A stretch of DNA of 64,000 nt from a virus, in IMG/VR virus record IMGVR_UViG_3300028666_000022, positions 62,001 to 126,000 of that record. One strand, 5' to 3'. The notes below the pieces were generated by a model that saw only the letters and a list, made by a program, of their open reading frames with translations, was not told where the DNA came from and ran no database searches. Positions 7,832 through 16,133 of the stretch are shown here, one piece after another (the first letter of the stretch is position 1; every line of letters begins with the position of its first letter). Both the position numbers and the translations under genes were made by a program.

Positions 7832-7984
7832 ATGATAATTTACACTGAAGCAACAATCAACTACATGGCTAACTTGGGTTTAAACAACGAAATTCAAGTT
7901 ATTTTAGCTAATAGTGTGGTAAAAGAAACTGAAAAATTAAAGGTTAAATATGTTGTAATGAATGAAATTCCCGAAACAATTTAG
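7832..7984 (+). CDS. Small hypothetical protein, 50 aa
   Basis: An ATG frame ending in TAG (rare here; most genes use TAA), packed between its neighbours. Begins MIIYTEATINYMANLG. No motif recognised. Confidence 0.6.
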   Translation: MIIYTEATINYMANLGLNNEIQVILANSVVKETEKLKVKYVVMNEIPETI

Positions 7985-7993
7985 TTTGAAATC

Positions 7994-8353
7994 ATGTCAA
8001 ATACGGTTTATTATATTAACACCAATATTGTTGCTAAATATCGAGAATTTAATAGAGAATCTAATCCATTTCCTATTTGGTTGGGTTTACCACTTAAAGA
8101 TGTTAAATCTTTAGAAAATGATATTAAAATAAACGGCATTGTAAACCCTTTAGAAATAATGGTTTATAAAGGTAAAACATTACTAGTTGAAGGAAATCAT
8201 AGATTATCAATTGCATTAAAACTAAAATTTAAAAAAGTCCCAATTAAATTTACTACTCCAACAAGTGATTATGATTTAAATTATTTTCAAGAAAGAAAAG
8301 AAAAATACGTTAAATTAGATAATGATTTAATAAAAATATTGGAGGTTTTATAA
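7994..8353 (+). CDS. ParB/Srx-fold domain protein
   Basis: 119 aa with the signature of the ParB N-terminal fold: SLENDIKINGIVNPLEI, then GKTLLVEGNHRLSIALKL, in which GNHRL is the conserved nucleotide-binding box. Only this domain is present; there is no HTH or dimer domain. It is thus a stand-alone ParB-like CTPase/nuclease-fold protein, as seen in many phages, rather than a partition protein. The second box of the next class B promoter overlaps its stop. Confidence 0.75.
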   Translation: MSNTVYYINTNIVAKYREFNRESNPFPIWLGLPLKDVKSLENDIKINGIVNPLEIMVYKGKTLLVEGNHRLSIALKLKFKKVPIKFTTPTSDYDLNYFQERKEKYVKLDNDLIKILEVL

Positions 8354-8380
8354 CAAAAATAATTATTTTTCGTACTATAT
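8350..8380 (+). promoter_or_regulatory. Class B (ECF-sigma-like) promoter, variant -35
   Basis: ATAAC 8350-8354, 16 bases, CGTA 8371-8374 followed by CTATAT. The spacer is exact although the first base of the -35 box differs. Precedes 8408. Confidence 0.65.
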
Positions 8381-8407
8381 TAAATTTAAACAAATAAAAA
8401 TATTTCC

Positions 8408-8683
8408 ATGAAAATGCAAGAAGCACTTAATATTATTGAAACCAAAGAAAGTGGTTTCATGGTACATTTTGAAAAACGTGAGGGTGGAATGTTATCTTCA
8501 GATTATTTTCCTGACAAACATGCAGGAGAAGAATTAATATCAACATTAAATGAAGCATGGGAACTAGCAGAAAGATTTGCAAAAGCAACTAATGATACAT
8601 ATGTTAATATCTATGTTATAGATCATGATTTTTATCCTGTTGAAGCATATGAAATGAGTATACTTAAAAGATTATTAAAATGA
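8408..8683 (+). CDS. Hypothetical protein, 91 aa
   Basis: Alpha/beta product (MKMQEALNIIETKESGFMV..., helix EAWELAERFAKAT). Its stop overlaps the next ATG. Not assigned. Confidence 0.7.
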   Translation: MKMQEALNIIETKESGFMVHFEKREGGMLSSDYFPDKHAGEELISTLNEAWELAERFAKATNDTYVNIYVIDHDFYPVEAYEMSILKRLLK

Positions 8684-8832
8684 TATTAGATAAAAACAAT
8701 ACTAAATGTCCTAAATGTGGTGGTAGCTTTATCGGTGACATTGGTTACGATAACTACACTTGTTATAATTGTGAAAATTGTTGGAGACAAAAATCAAAAA
8801 CAGGATTAGAATCTAATTTAAACTCAGAATAA
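8680..8832 (+). CDS. Small zinc-ribbon protein, 50 aa
   Basis: Starts inside the previous stop (ATGA). CPKCGG near the N-terminus and CYNCENCW about 20 residues later provide the four ligands of a zinc ribbon. Role unknown. Confidence 0.65.
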   Translation: MILDKNNTKCPKCGGSFIGDIGYDNYTCYNCENCWRQKSKTGLESNLNSE

Positions 8833-8842
8833 AATACTAATT

Positions 8843-9592
8843 ATGAAAAAATTACAGAAAATTGTAGCAATACCAATCGAAAAGCAACCTGAAGTTGGTG
8901 ATATTTATAAGTGTGATGCTGGTGAGGGGTATTTTCTCATAACAGAAAAGAAACTAAATTGGACAAAAAATAAAGGGAGCGTATATCAATTATTGTTACT
9001 TTCTGATGATGAAATAAAAGAAAATACAAATACCTTTAAAGAGGGTATTAATGGTGATTGGTATTATAATAGTTTATATCAATTTATTGCTAATACTGGA
9101 GACATAACACCATATGATTTCAAAGTAATTGCATCTTATCCACAATTAAAAACATTTGATGGTTATGAAGAGGTTTCTTCAATGCCAATATATTCTAATT
9201 TACCTACATTTCAATTAGATTTTATTAGTGAATGGTGTAAAAATCCTGTTGATGAAGTTGAGGTAGAATTTGAAACAATTGACGATACTTATGATATTAC
9301 AACAAGTTTAAAACTAACGCCATATAAAGAAGTAATTTGTAATATTCCACAACATTTACATAATATTAATTGTGATTGTGAGGAATGTGAAACAGAAGAA
9401 AATAAGAGAATTTTAGAACAAGCTAAGAAAAAAGCTGAAATTAATAATTCAATATATTCTGCAGCAGAAGAATTCTTTCCTATATATGAAAGTACTTCAG
9501 AAGAAAATAGAGAATTTATGATGCAACAAAGAAGAGCATTTGAAAAAGGTGCTTGCTGGATGAAAGAATATGTAATAAGTAAAATATTATGA
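8843..9592 (+). CDS. Hypothetical protein, 249 aa, with acidic centre and Cys pairs
   Basis: The N-terminal half is beta-rich. A CDCEEC cluster near residues 178-183 could bind metal. The C-terminal helix carries RRAFEKGACWMKEYV, a pattern seen at the ends of phage-conserved proteins of unknown function. Overlaps the next gene by ATGA. Confidence 0.75.
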   Translation: MKKLQKIVAIPIEKQPEVGDIYKCDAGEGYFLITEKKLNWTKNKGSVYQLLLLSDDEIKENTNTFKEGINGDWYYNSLYQFIANTGDITPYDFKVIASYPQLKTFDGYEEVSSMPIYSNLPTFQLDFISEWCKNPVDEVEVEFETIDDTYDITTSLKLTPYKEVICNIPQHLHNINCDCEECETEENKRILEQAKKKAEINNSIYSAAEEFFPIYESTSEENREFMMQQRRAFEKGACWMKEYVISKIL

Positions 9593-9813
9593 TAACCGAC
9601 AAAGATTTAAAATTAATGTATCATTCAGATACTGGTAAAAACAACACAAACAGATATATTATTAGTTGTTGTGATGGAAGTGAAGATAGTGTTTGTGATG
9701 CTACAATTACAAATGAAGATACGCGGATAACCGATACTGAAATTACTACATATTCCGATGAGTATGTTTTATTTTTAGAAAACAAATTACTTGAATACTT
9801 AAATAAAGATTAA
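9589..9813 (+). CDS. Hypothetical protein, 74 aa (paralogue pair, first copy)
   Basis: Begins MITDKDLKLMYHSDTG and ends with YVLFLENKLLEYLNK. The gene immediately downstream has the same beginning and end but lacks the middle, indicating a tandem duplication. Function unknown. Confidence 0.7.
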   Translation: MITDKDLKLMYHSDTGKNNTNRYIISCCDGSEDSVCDATITNEDTRITDTEITTYSDEYVLFLENKLLEYLNKD

Positions 9814-9814
9814 T

Positions 9815-9964
9815 ATGTTAACTGAAAGAGACTTACATAGAGAATTTAAACGAGATACCGGAATTGGTGATGTTATTGCAGTATTTTATGATAATACAGA
9901 TAAAATATATAATAGTAATTATGTTAAGTATCTTGAAAATAGATTACTTGAGTTATTAAAATAA
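9815..9964 (+). CDS. Small hypothetical protein, 49 aa (paralogue pair, second copy)
   Basis: MLTERDLHREFKRDTGIGD ... YVKYLENRLLELLK aligns with both ends of the preceding 74 aa protein, about 25 residues shorter. A simple tandem duplication with an internal deletion explains the pair. Confidence 0.65.
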   Translation: MLTERDLHREFKRDTGIGDVIAVFYDNTDKIYNSNYVKYLENRLLELLK

Positions 9965-10067
9965 TAATTTTTCAAATCAAGAACATAATTGTGATTATTA
10001 CACATATTCTGAAGATGGGAATCGAAGATGGTGTACTGATTGTGGAAAAGAAGATATTGGTTTTTAA
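9960..10067 (+). pseudogene. Orphan zinc-finger fragment without a start codon
   Basis: An open frame with no ATG/GTG/TTG start, overlapping the preceding stop. It encodes a Cys-containing tail (HNCDYYTYSEDGNRRWCTDCG) with the W-C-x-x-C-G of a zinc ribbon. Either the start was lost or it needs a ribosomal shift from the upstream gene. Confidence 0.4.
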
Positions 10068-10091
10068 TGTTAAATTAAAAAATTTATAATA

Positions 10092-10271
10092 ATGGGATTA
10101 CACTGGTTTTACTTAAAATATACATATAGATTCAATAATAAAATATTTTTTGTTAGTAAAAGATTAAGAATATTTACTGCTGGTGGTAATCCTACTTTTA
10201 GGTGGATACCTAACATTTGTTATGGTTATTATAAACATTGGGGGTTAACTAACTGTTACGAAAATCTTTAA
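10092..10271 (+). CDS. Small hypothetical protein, 59 aa
   Basis: ATG frame, basic and aromatic-rich (MGLHWFYLKYTYRFNNKIFF). Begins 24 bases after the fragment above. No domain recognised. Confidence 0.6.
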   Translation: MGLHWFYLKYTYRFNNKIFFVSKRLRIFTAGGNPTFRWIPNICYGYYKHWGLTNCYENL

Positions 10272-10351
10272 CAATCTTACACCAGATTTAACAATAATTA
10301 ACATAAATTTAACATAAAAAGTGAGTTTTTTATAAAAATAAAACTATATAT

Positions 10352-10570
10352 ATGAAAAAGAAGTTTAATAAAATTATGGAAGATTTAAAAAATAAAAATC
10401 TAATTGTTGTTCGAGTTAATAAAATAGAATTTGAATTAGATAATGGAGATATTTATCCTATCCCATTCGAATTAGATGTTGATGAAAATATTACTCTCGA
10501 AGAATTTCAAAAAATATTAAATGATTCAAAAGATGATATTATAAAAATACTTGATAAATATAATGAGTAA
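10352..10570 (+). CDS. Hypothetical acidic protein, 72 aa
   Basis: Ends inside the tnpA start (8-base overlap), so the two are co-translated. The product has a beta-strand pair then an acidic helix (ENITLEEFQKILND). It may belong to the mobile element or to the phage; the overlap suggests the former. Confidence 0.65.
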   Translation: MKKKFNKIMEDLKNKNLIVVRVNKIEFELDNGDIYPIPFELDVDENITLEEFQKILNDSKDDIIKILDKYNE

Positions 10571-11189
10571 ACTATTATCATTACAAAAAGTATCAGAAAT
10601 ATTGGGTGTAACTAAGAAAACATTAAGAATATGGGATAATGATGGTAAATTAGTTAGTATTAAAACTATTGGTGGTCATAGAAGATATAAAGAAGATGAT
10701 GTTAATAAATACATCGGTGAATATGTTGAAGTTAATATTAATAATGTTTTAACATATAGTAGAGTAAGTAGTCATGAACAAAAAACCAAAGGAGATTTAG
10801 ATAGACAATCACAAAGAATAAGTGAATATTGTGCTAAGAAAAAATACAAAGTAGAATATATTATTAAAGATGTTGGTTCAGGACTATCAGATACAAGAAG
10901 TGGATTTGTTAAAATGGTTGATTTGGTAATTAAGAGAAAAATTAATAAAGTAATCATTGAAAATAAAGATAGATTAACCAGATTTCAATTTAATTTAATT
11001 AAAGTATTTTTTAATAGTTATGATGTGGAAATTGAATGTATTGAAAATACGAATATATCAAATGAAGAAGAATTTGTAAATGATATAATGATGTTAATGG
11101 CAAGTTTTTCTGGTAAATTATATGGTAAGAGAAGTGTGAAACGTAAAAAAGAATTAAAAGAACAAAAATTAAAAGATAAAAATTTTTAA
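10563..11189 (+). CDS. tnpA: IS607-family serine recombinase TnpA with MerR-like HTH
   Basis: 208 aa from the ATG at 10563; a TTG at 10551 is possible. Residues 1-50 are a MerR/excisionase-type HTH (SLQKVSEILGVTKKTLRIW ... GGHRRYKEDDV). The resolvase domain has TYSRVSS (Ser69 nucleophile), QSQRISEYC and ENKDRLTRFQF. It should mobilise the element. Confidence 0.9.
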   Translation: MSKLLSLQKVSEILGVTKKTLRIWDNDGKLVSIKTIGGHRRYKEDDVNKYIGEYVEVNINNVLTYSRVSSHEQKTKGDLDRQSQRISEYCAKKKYKVEYIIKDVGSGLSDTRSGFVKMVDLVIKRKINKVIIENKDRLTRFQFNLIKVFFNSYDVEIECIENTNISNEEEFVNDIMMLMASFSGKLYGKRSVKRKKELKEQKLKDKNF

Positions 11190-11205
11190 AACGATACTAA
11201 TTATT

Positions 11206-12003
11206 ATGAAATTAATTCAGAAATATTTAAAAACCGATGATGAGATTGAATTATTAAGAGAGAGTAATTTATTAGTATCAAAAACACTTGCAGAAATTGC
11301 TAAAAATATAAAAGTTGGCGTTTCTACACTTTATCTTGATAAAATTGCTGAAGAGTTTATTATGGATAATAATGCAATACCTGCTTTTAAAGGATATAAT
11401 GGATTTCCAAATACATTATGTACATCAGTAAATGATGAAATAATTCATGGAATTCCATCTGATTATATTTTGAATGAAGGTGATATAATATCGGTTGATT
11501 GTGGTGTGATATTAAATGGATGGTATGGAGATAGTGCTTATACGTTTCCTGTTGGTAAAATTTCAAAGGAAATACTGCAATTATTGGTATATACTAAAGA
11601 ATCTCTTAAAGAAGGAATAAAAAAAGCAATCATAGGAAATAGAATTGGTGATATTTCTTATGCAGTTCAAACTAAAGTAGAAAGTGGTGGATATAGTGTT
11701 GTAAGAGAAATGGTTGGTCACGGTATTGGAAGAAATCTTCATGAAGAACCTAATATTCCAAATTATGGTAAGCAAGGAACGGGAATAAAACTTGAAAAGG
11801 GACTTGTAATATGTATTGAACCAATGATAAATCTTGGAAAAAGAGAAATGTTGTTAATGAAGGATGGATGGACAATAAAAACTGCTGATGGAAAACCTTC
11901 AGCACATTTCGAAAAAGCAATTGTGATTCACAAAGAAAAAGCAGATATATTAACAAATTTTGATTTTATTGAAAAAATTTTAGATAATAATGAAAATAAT
12001 TAG
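11206..12003 (+). CDS. map: Methionine aminopeptidase, type I
   Basis: 265 aa, normal length for type Ia enzymes. All five metal ligands are present: D98 (SVDCG), D109 (YGDSA), H172 (VGHGIG), E205 (CIEPM) and E236 (AHFEKA); the substrate His is H81 (IIHGIP). It removes the initiator Met from new proteins in the cytoplasm. The sequence is close to Bacteroidota chromosomal forms. It sits between tnpA (16-base gap) and tnpB (14-base overlap), so it is transcribed and probably translated with both. Such an enzyme is rare in phages; deformylases are much commoner. Confidence 0.95.
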   Translation: MKLIQKYLKTDDEIELLRESNLLVSKTLAEIAKNIKVGVSTLYLDKIAEEFIMDNNAIPAFKGYNGFPNTLCTSVNDEIIHGIPSDYILNEGDIISVDCGVILNGWYGDSAYTFPVGKISKEILQLLVYTKESLKEGIKKAIIGNRIGDISYAVQTKVESGGYSVVREMVGHGIGRNLHEEPNIPNYGKQGTGIKLEKGLVICIEPMINLGKREMLLMKDGWTIKTADGKPSAHFEKAIVIHKEKADILTNFDFIEKILDNNENN

Positions 12004-13126
12004 GTCAACTAAATGTAGTTTGAAGTTTTCTACTAAAAAGAAAATAAATGATTTGTCAACTATATTAGCAGAATATGCTAAAGTGGTTAATATTTTCATA
12101 AATTATTTTTGGTTAAATCCTGACAATACAAATAAAAATAAATTATTAAAAGAAATAGTTGATTTACCTTCAGAAACATGGTTGAGTGCAAGATTAAGAA
12201 AAGTGGCAGCAAGAGAAGCGATTGATATGATAAATGCATCTAAATTAAGATGGAAAAATAAAGCAGTAATTCCTGTTCATAAAGGAAATAGGATGTATGT
12301 TAGTTGTACCATTGCTGACTTAGTTCCTACTAAAAACACTAATTATAAAACTGAAGAAAGTCTTAGATTCGATGCTTGGTTGCATATACAATCAATTGGA
12401 AATAAAATGATAATGGATTTACCAATTAAATATCATAAACATTTTAATAAGTATAATAATATAGGTAAAAGATTAAACTCATACATAATAACAAAGAATT
12501 ACGTTCAGTTTAGTTTTGAAATTAATACACAACCTAAGAAAGAAGGTAAGAAATGTATTGGTATAGATACTGGTATTAACGCACTTGCTAGTTTGAATAA
12601 TGGTAATCAATATGGAAAAGATATTAAGGAATGTATTGAAAGAGTAAAAAGATGTCAACAAAAATCAAAAGGATGGTATGTTGCTAAAAGAGCATTAAAA
12701 CAGCGTATTGATGAAGTAGTAAAAGAATTAATGATAAAAGAGAATCCTGATTTAATAGTTGTGGAACGACTAAAGAATATGGGAGTTAAATCAAAAGCCA
12801 AACGTTTATTGGCTAAAAATATTAGACGTTCTATTGGAACATGGAACTGGAAGTATTGGTTAAAAAGGTTAGAAGGATATTGCGAAATTAACCGTGTTAG
12901 TTTTCGTTCGGTATTACCTTATTATACCAGTACAACTTGTCCTGTATGTGGTCATTCTGATAGGGGAAACCGAAATGGAAAGATATTCTTATGTCTTAAA
13001 TGTGAACACAAAGACAATGCTGATATAAATGCAGGAAAGAATATTTTAAATCGGTTTCTTATGGGACTCTACGGTGTCCATTACAAAGAATGTGAAGATG
13101 TACAATTTTGTGCAACTTTAGTTTAA
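11990..13126 (+). CDS. tnpB: TnpB, RNA-guided nuclease with complete RuvC and zinc finger
   Basis: 378 aa. RuvC-I CIGIDTGINALA (D193), RuvC-II LIVVERLKNMG (E259), RuvC-III KDNADINAGKNIL (D345) and a Cys4 finger (C317, C320, C335, C338) are all present, so it should be active. It starts inside the aminopeptidase gene. It is of a different subgroup from the 4106 protein. The guide RNA scaffold probably overlaps the 3' end of the gene, where GGACTCTACGGTGTCC (13064-13079) can form a hairpin. Confidence 0.9.
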   Translation: MKIIRSTKCSLKFSTKKKINDLSTILAEYAKVVNIFINYFWLNPDNTNKNKLLKEIVDLPSETWLSARLRKVAAREAIDMINASKLRWKNKAVIPVHKGNRMYVSCTIADLVPTKNTNYKTEESLRFDAWLHIQSIGNKMIMDLPIKYHKHFNKYNNIGKRLNSYIITKNYVQFSFEINTQPKKEGKKCIGIDTGINALASLNNGNQYGKDIKECIERVKRCQQKSKGWYVAKRALKQRIDEVVKELMIKENPDLIVVERLKNMGVKSKAKRLLAKNIRRSIGTWNWKYWLKRLEGYCEINRVSFRSVLPYYTSTTCPVCGHSDRGNRNGKIFLCLKCEHKDNADINAGKNILNRFLMGLYGVHYKECEDVQFCATLV

Positions 13127-13151
13127 CGGTCATTCACTTTAAGATAATAAA

Positions 13152-13526
13152 ATGAAAAAGAATAGAATTATACCTTATGTTCCTCCAAAAGATAGATGTG
13201 TAATATCTGAAGGAAATAATAAAAAATTATCATATAAATATATTATGAACGAAAAACACATAATGATTGAAGATACTGGATGCTGGGTATACAAACTACC
13301 TAATTTCATTAGTAAATATTTTGTTAAAACATACACTATTCAAGGTGCTGTTTATGTTAAGAAACATGGAATTGATGAGAAACCCGTATTTTATTCAGAT
13401 ACAATAAAAGGACTAGAAATACTTAAAATTATATCAACTTCTGAAAAAAGAGCAGATAAACTATCGTTTGAATATTACAATAAAAAATATCCACAATATG
13501 GTGAATTTATTAAATTCATAAAATGA
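13152..13526 (+). CDS. Hypothetical protein, 124 aa
   Basis: Basic alpha/beta product with no recognised motif. Overlaps the next gene by four bases. Confidence 0.7.
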   Translation: MKKNRIIPYVPPKDRCVISEGNNKKLSYKYIMNEKHIMIEDTGCWVYKLPNFISKYFVKTYTIQGAVYVKKHGIDEKPVFYSDTIKGLEILKIISTSEKRADKLSFEYYNKKYPQYGEFIKFIK

Positions 13527-14275
13527 ATTATATGAACTACAAAATAATCTGTGATGAGCAAAAACTAATTGATTTTATCAATTGGTTACCAGAACTTCAA
13601 AATGGTGAATGTTATTATGTTTGTTTATTTTGTAGATCCAAATATGTTAAGGGTTTACCATTTACGCATATTAAGTCAGATAAACAACAATTAAAAAGAT
13701 TCACTTCAACTAAAGAATTTCTTTTTGAAAAAATTAAACAACTTGAAATTGAAGTGGGTTGTTATTATCAGAAACACACACCAATACCTCAAGAAGCACT
13801 TGCTGTTTACATTAATCCAAATCCTCGTAGTTATGAAAAAGCTGCTAAAGAAGGTCTTAAAAAGCTTGCTGAACTAATAACAAAACCATATAACGGTTAT
13901 AATCCGCATCAGGAATTAATGTCTGAAATTCAAAAAGCTTGTAGTAGAAAAATATTTTTTGATATTGACTTTGATAATGTTGAAATAGAAACAATAAGAA
14001 GAGAAGTATTGGGTTTAATTAATCCAGAATGTTTAAACTTCTTACAAACACGTGGTGGTTTTCATCTACTTATTGAGTTAGAGAAAATCGATAAATTATT
14101 TCAAAAAACTTGGTACAAAAATATTACCAGTCTTGCAGGTGCAGATATTAAAGGAGATATGGTTTTGCCTATACCGGGCACATATCAAGGTGGGTTCGTG
14201 CCTCATTTTTATGAAAAAGAAGAAAATAATATAGTAATTGATTTTGATGTTAATAACTTTTTTAATATAATATGA
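13523..14275 (+). CDS. Putative archaeo-eukaryotic primase-fold protein
   Basis: 250 aa. The middle contains [11 protein letters not shown], the D-x-D expected of the metal site of AEP primases. About 30 residues later comes [13 protein letters not shown], matching the s-G-x-G-x-H motif II. Then P-I-P-G-T-Y-Q-G-G. No helicase or zinc domain is fused. The function (primase, repair polymerase or nuclease) is inference from these motifs. A separate DnaG-type primase exists at 56185. Confidence 0.6.
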   Translation: MNYMNYKIICDEQKLIDFINWLPELQNGECYYVCLFCRSKYVKGLPFTHIKSDKQQLKRFTSTKEFLFEKIKQLEIEVGCYYQKHTPIPQEALAVYINPNPRSYEKAAKEGLKKLAELITKPYNGYNPHQELMSEIQKACSRKIFFDIDFDNVEIETIRREVLGLINPECLNFLQTRGGFHLLIELEKIDKLFQKTWYKNITSLAGADIKGDMVLPIPGTYQGGFVPHFYEKEENNIVIDFDVNNFFNII

Positions 14276-14598
14276 TGACATCCGAAGAAATAAAAAAAAT
14301 AATGATTGATGGTGGTTATGAATTACATAGTCATTCTGGTGATGATAAATTATTTACTTTTATAAAACATTTTAATAATAGAGGACAACATGAGCCAGAT
14401 GTTTTAAAATCAACGCATTTTATTTATTGTGAAGTTAATACTTCTAATGAATTTAGATTTACTGCAATTACAAATAGAATGTCATATTTTTTAGATTCTG
14501 GTTGGATGGGTTCTGTTGATAATGATCAACATTTCGTAACTAACGAATGTAATTTTGCTTATTATGCACGACTGATTCAAATTAATAATCCGTTTTAA
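14272..14598 (+). CDS. Hypothetical protein, 108 aa
   Basis: Overlaps the previous gene by four bases. Contains several His residues ([12 protein letters not shown]) but no clear metal motif. Not recognised. Confidence 0.65.
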   Translation: MMTSEEIKKIMIDGGYELHSHSGDDKLFTFIKHFNNRGQHEPDVLKSTHFIYCEVNTSNEFRFTAITNRMSYFLDSGWMGSVDNDQHFVTNECNFAYYARLIQINNPF

Positions 14599-14664
14599 AA
14601 TATATCATTAAATAAACATACTTTATATATTTTATTATTCACAGCAATTTAAAACTTAAAAAAC

Positions 14665-15072
14665 ATGGTAGCAGAGGACAGACTAACAACAGAATTTAAC
14701 TTACCTACACACGAGAATGAAATTTTTAAAGCAGAAGAGGTGCTTGAAAAGATTAGAACCAAATTTTATAAGGTTCAGTTATTAAAGAGTATTGATAATG
14801 AAACACACGAAAAACTGTATGAAGAAGCAATGAGAGTATTATATTATGTTGGCAGTTTATCAATGCCAGCATTTAATATTAGAGAAGAATTAGAAACAAA
14901 ATATACATTATTATACATAAAATCACCACAATTAGGAAAGAAGTTATTTTTAGATGATTATGAAAAGATACATTATAATTATAATATCTTAAAAGCAAGA
15001 TGCTATAGATTGCTCGATGATATTGATAAAGAATTCTTTAAAAGACACAAGAAAAGGCCAAGGAATTGGTAA
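14665..15072 (+). CDS. Hypothetical helical protein, 135 aa
   Basis: All-helical, Glu/Lys/Tyr-rich protein with a basic tail (FFKRHKKRPRNW). Followed by a terminator-like hairpin. No family assigned. Confidence 0.75.
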   Translation: MVAEDRLTTEFNLPTHENEIFKAEEVLEKIRTKFYKVQLLKSIDNETHEKLYEEAMRVLYYVGSLSMPAFNIREELETKYTLLYIKSPQLGKKLFLDDYEKIHYNYNILKARCYRLLDDIDKEFFKRHKKRPRNW

Positions 15073-15086
15073 TAAAATATATTATT

Positions 15087-15115
15087 AGCATCTGTATTAT
15101 CGGATGCTTAAATTT
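15087..15115 (+). terminator. Likely Rho-independent terminator
   Basis: AGCATC (15087-15092) pairs with GATGCT (15103-15108), followed by TAAATTTTCT. Lies after the 14665-15072 gene. Confidence 0.5.
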
Positions 15116-15140
15116 TCTAATAATTTAAAATCATTTAATT

Positions 15141-15452
15141 ATGAGTTATGATATTTACGGAAATAATTTAGCTCGTGGTCATTGCGAGGTTCATCCTTGG
15201 GTTGGTGAAGAATACCCTTGTTCATTATGTTATGAAGAAAACGATAAACATAATAAACAAAATAAGATATATAATCAACAAGAAAAAGATTATTACGATG
15301 CAATGGAACGAGAACATTATGATGAAATAATTAAGAAAAATTATTTTAAATATAGAATATTATGTTTCATTGTATTAATTTTACAGAATTCATTAAATCG
15401 ATTGAAAATCAAATTAGAAATGATTTATCAAAAAGAAAAACGAAAATATTAA
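15141..15452 (+). CDS. Hypothetical protein, 103 aa, N-terminal Cys/His cluster
   Basis: GHCEVHPWVGEEYPCSLCYEE near the N-terminus offers C-x2-H and C-x2-C ligands, resembling a B-box-type half finger. The rest is a long charged helix with one hydrophobic stretch. Function unknown. Confidence 0.7.
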   Translation: MSYDIYGNNLARGHCEVHPWVGEEYPCSLCYEENDKHNKQNKIYNQQEKDYYDAMEREHYDEIIKKNYFKYRILCFIVLILQNSLNRLKIKLEMIYQKEKRKY

Positions 15453-15456
15453 CATC

Positions 15457-15777
15457 ATGATCCTCAAAAATAATAAAATTTTCGAGTCAATCTCTTCTGA
15501 ATTGGCTCTATTTTTAGTAAATAAAACACGTTATAAGATTTACTACGTTTTTCATTTAAATGATAATCAGCCAATGATTCTACTAACAAAAGAAAACATT
15601 GATAAATATACTGAATTACATGATGATGCTATAAATAGAAGAGTTGCTGACAATGGAATATTTCAATGTTTAGGAGAACTACCAACTTTAGTAATTAAAA
15701 CATTTTCGAATAATAAATATCCGATGCAAATCGAAAGTTTTTATGATGATTATCAGTGGCTTAATTGGTCTGAATAA
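15457..15777 (+). CDS. Hypothetical protein, 106 aa
   Basis: Alpha/beta, unrecognised. Its stop overlaps the start of the truncated acetyltransferase that follows (TAATG). Confidence 0.65.
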   Translation: MILKNNKIFESISSELALFLVNKTRYKIYYVFHLNDNQPMILLTKENIDKYTELHDDAINRRVADNGIFQCLGELPTLVIKTFSNNKYPMQIESFYDDYQWLNWSE

Positions 15778-16028
15778 TGAATATTAATTTAATTCCAATT
15801 ATATTAAAAGATCTAAGAAAACTATATCTTCTTGATAAGAAAATATTTAATAAGAATGATTACTATTCTTTAGATATTTGGAGAGATGTTTTAGATGAAC
15901 ATTTAAACGACATATTTTATGTTAAATATAATACTCAAATTGTTGGTACAATAATATCTTATGTTCTTGATGTTTATTATATAGATTCAATTGGTATTTT
16001 ATCTGAGTTTAGAAACAAAGGCATTTGT
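15777..16028 (+). pseudogene. Truncated GNAT acetyltransferase, cut by a TnpB element
   Basis: Encodes the first 84 residues of a protein homologous to the intact gene at 17454 (same MNINLxPI start, DSIGILxEFRNKG). Homology stops inside acetyl-CoA motif A after the Cys codon at 16026-16028, where the end of the TnpB element begins. A few element-derived codons extend the frame to 16055. The 3' half of this copy is not found on the far side of the element. Confidence 0.8.
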
Positions 16029-16133
16029 GAACTACCAAATAAATCGGCTTCTTAACTAATGTTAAGAATTTTAAACGTTTCATAGATTGTGCCTATTGTT
16101 ATAGGTCTTATTTTATCTCCACGTCTGTTATCG
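16029..16133 (-). ncRNA. Candidate omega RNA scaffold / right end of TnpB element
   Basis: Read on the minus strand from the tnpB stop: a CCTAT...ATAGG hairpin, then a perfect 8-bp hairpin TTCTTAAC/GTTAAGAA, then GAAGCCG...TGGTAGTTC ending exactly at the insertion point. GAAGCC...GTAGTTCA is the usual 3' terminus of IS605-group guide RNAs as I know them. The guide would then be read from the adjoining target DNA (the truncated acetyltransferase gene). Confidence 0.55.

Larger units (their letters stand above)
10563..13130 (+). mobile_element. IS607-like cluster carrying methionine aminopeptidase
   Basis: tnpA, a full methionine aminopeptidase gene and tnpB follow one another with a 16-base gap and then a 14-base overlap, all on the plus strand. 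I cannot see the element's termini; the boundaries given are those of the genes. The aminopeptidase as cargo is the unusual point. Confidence 0.6.
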
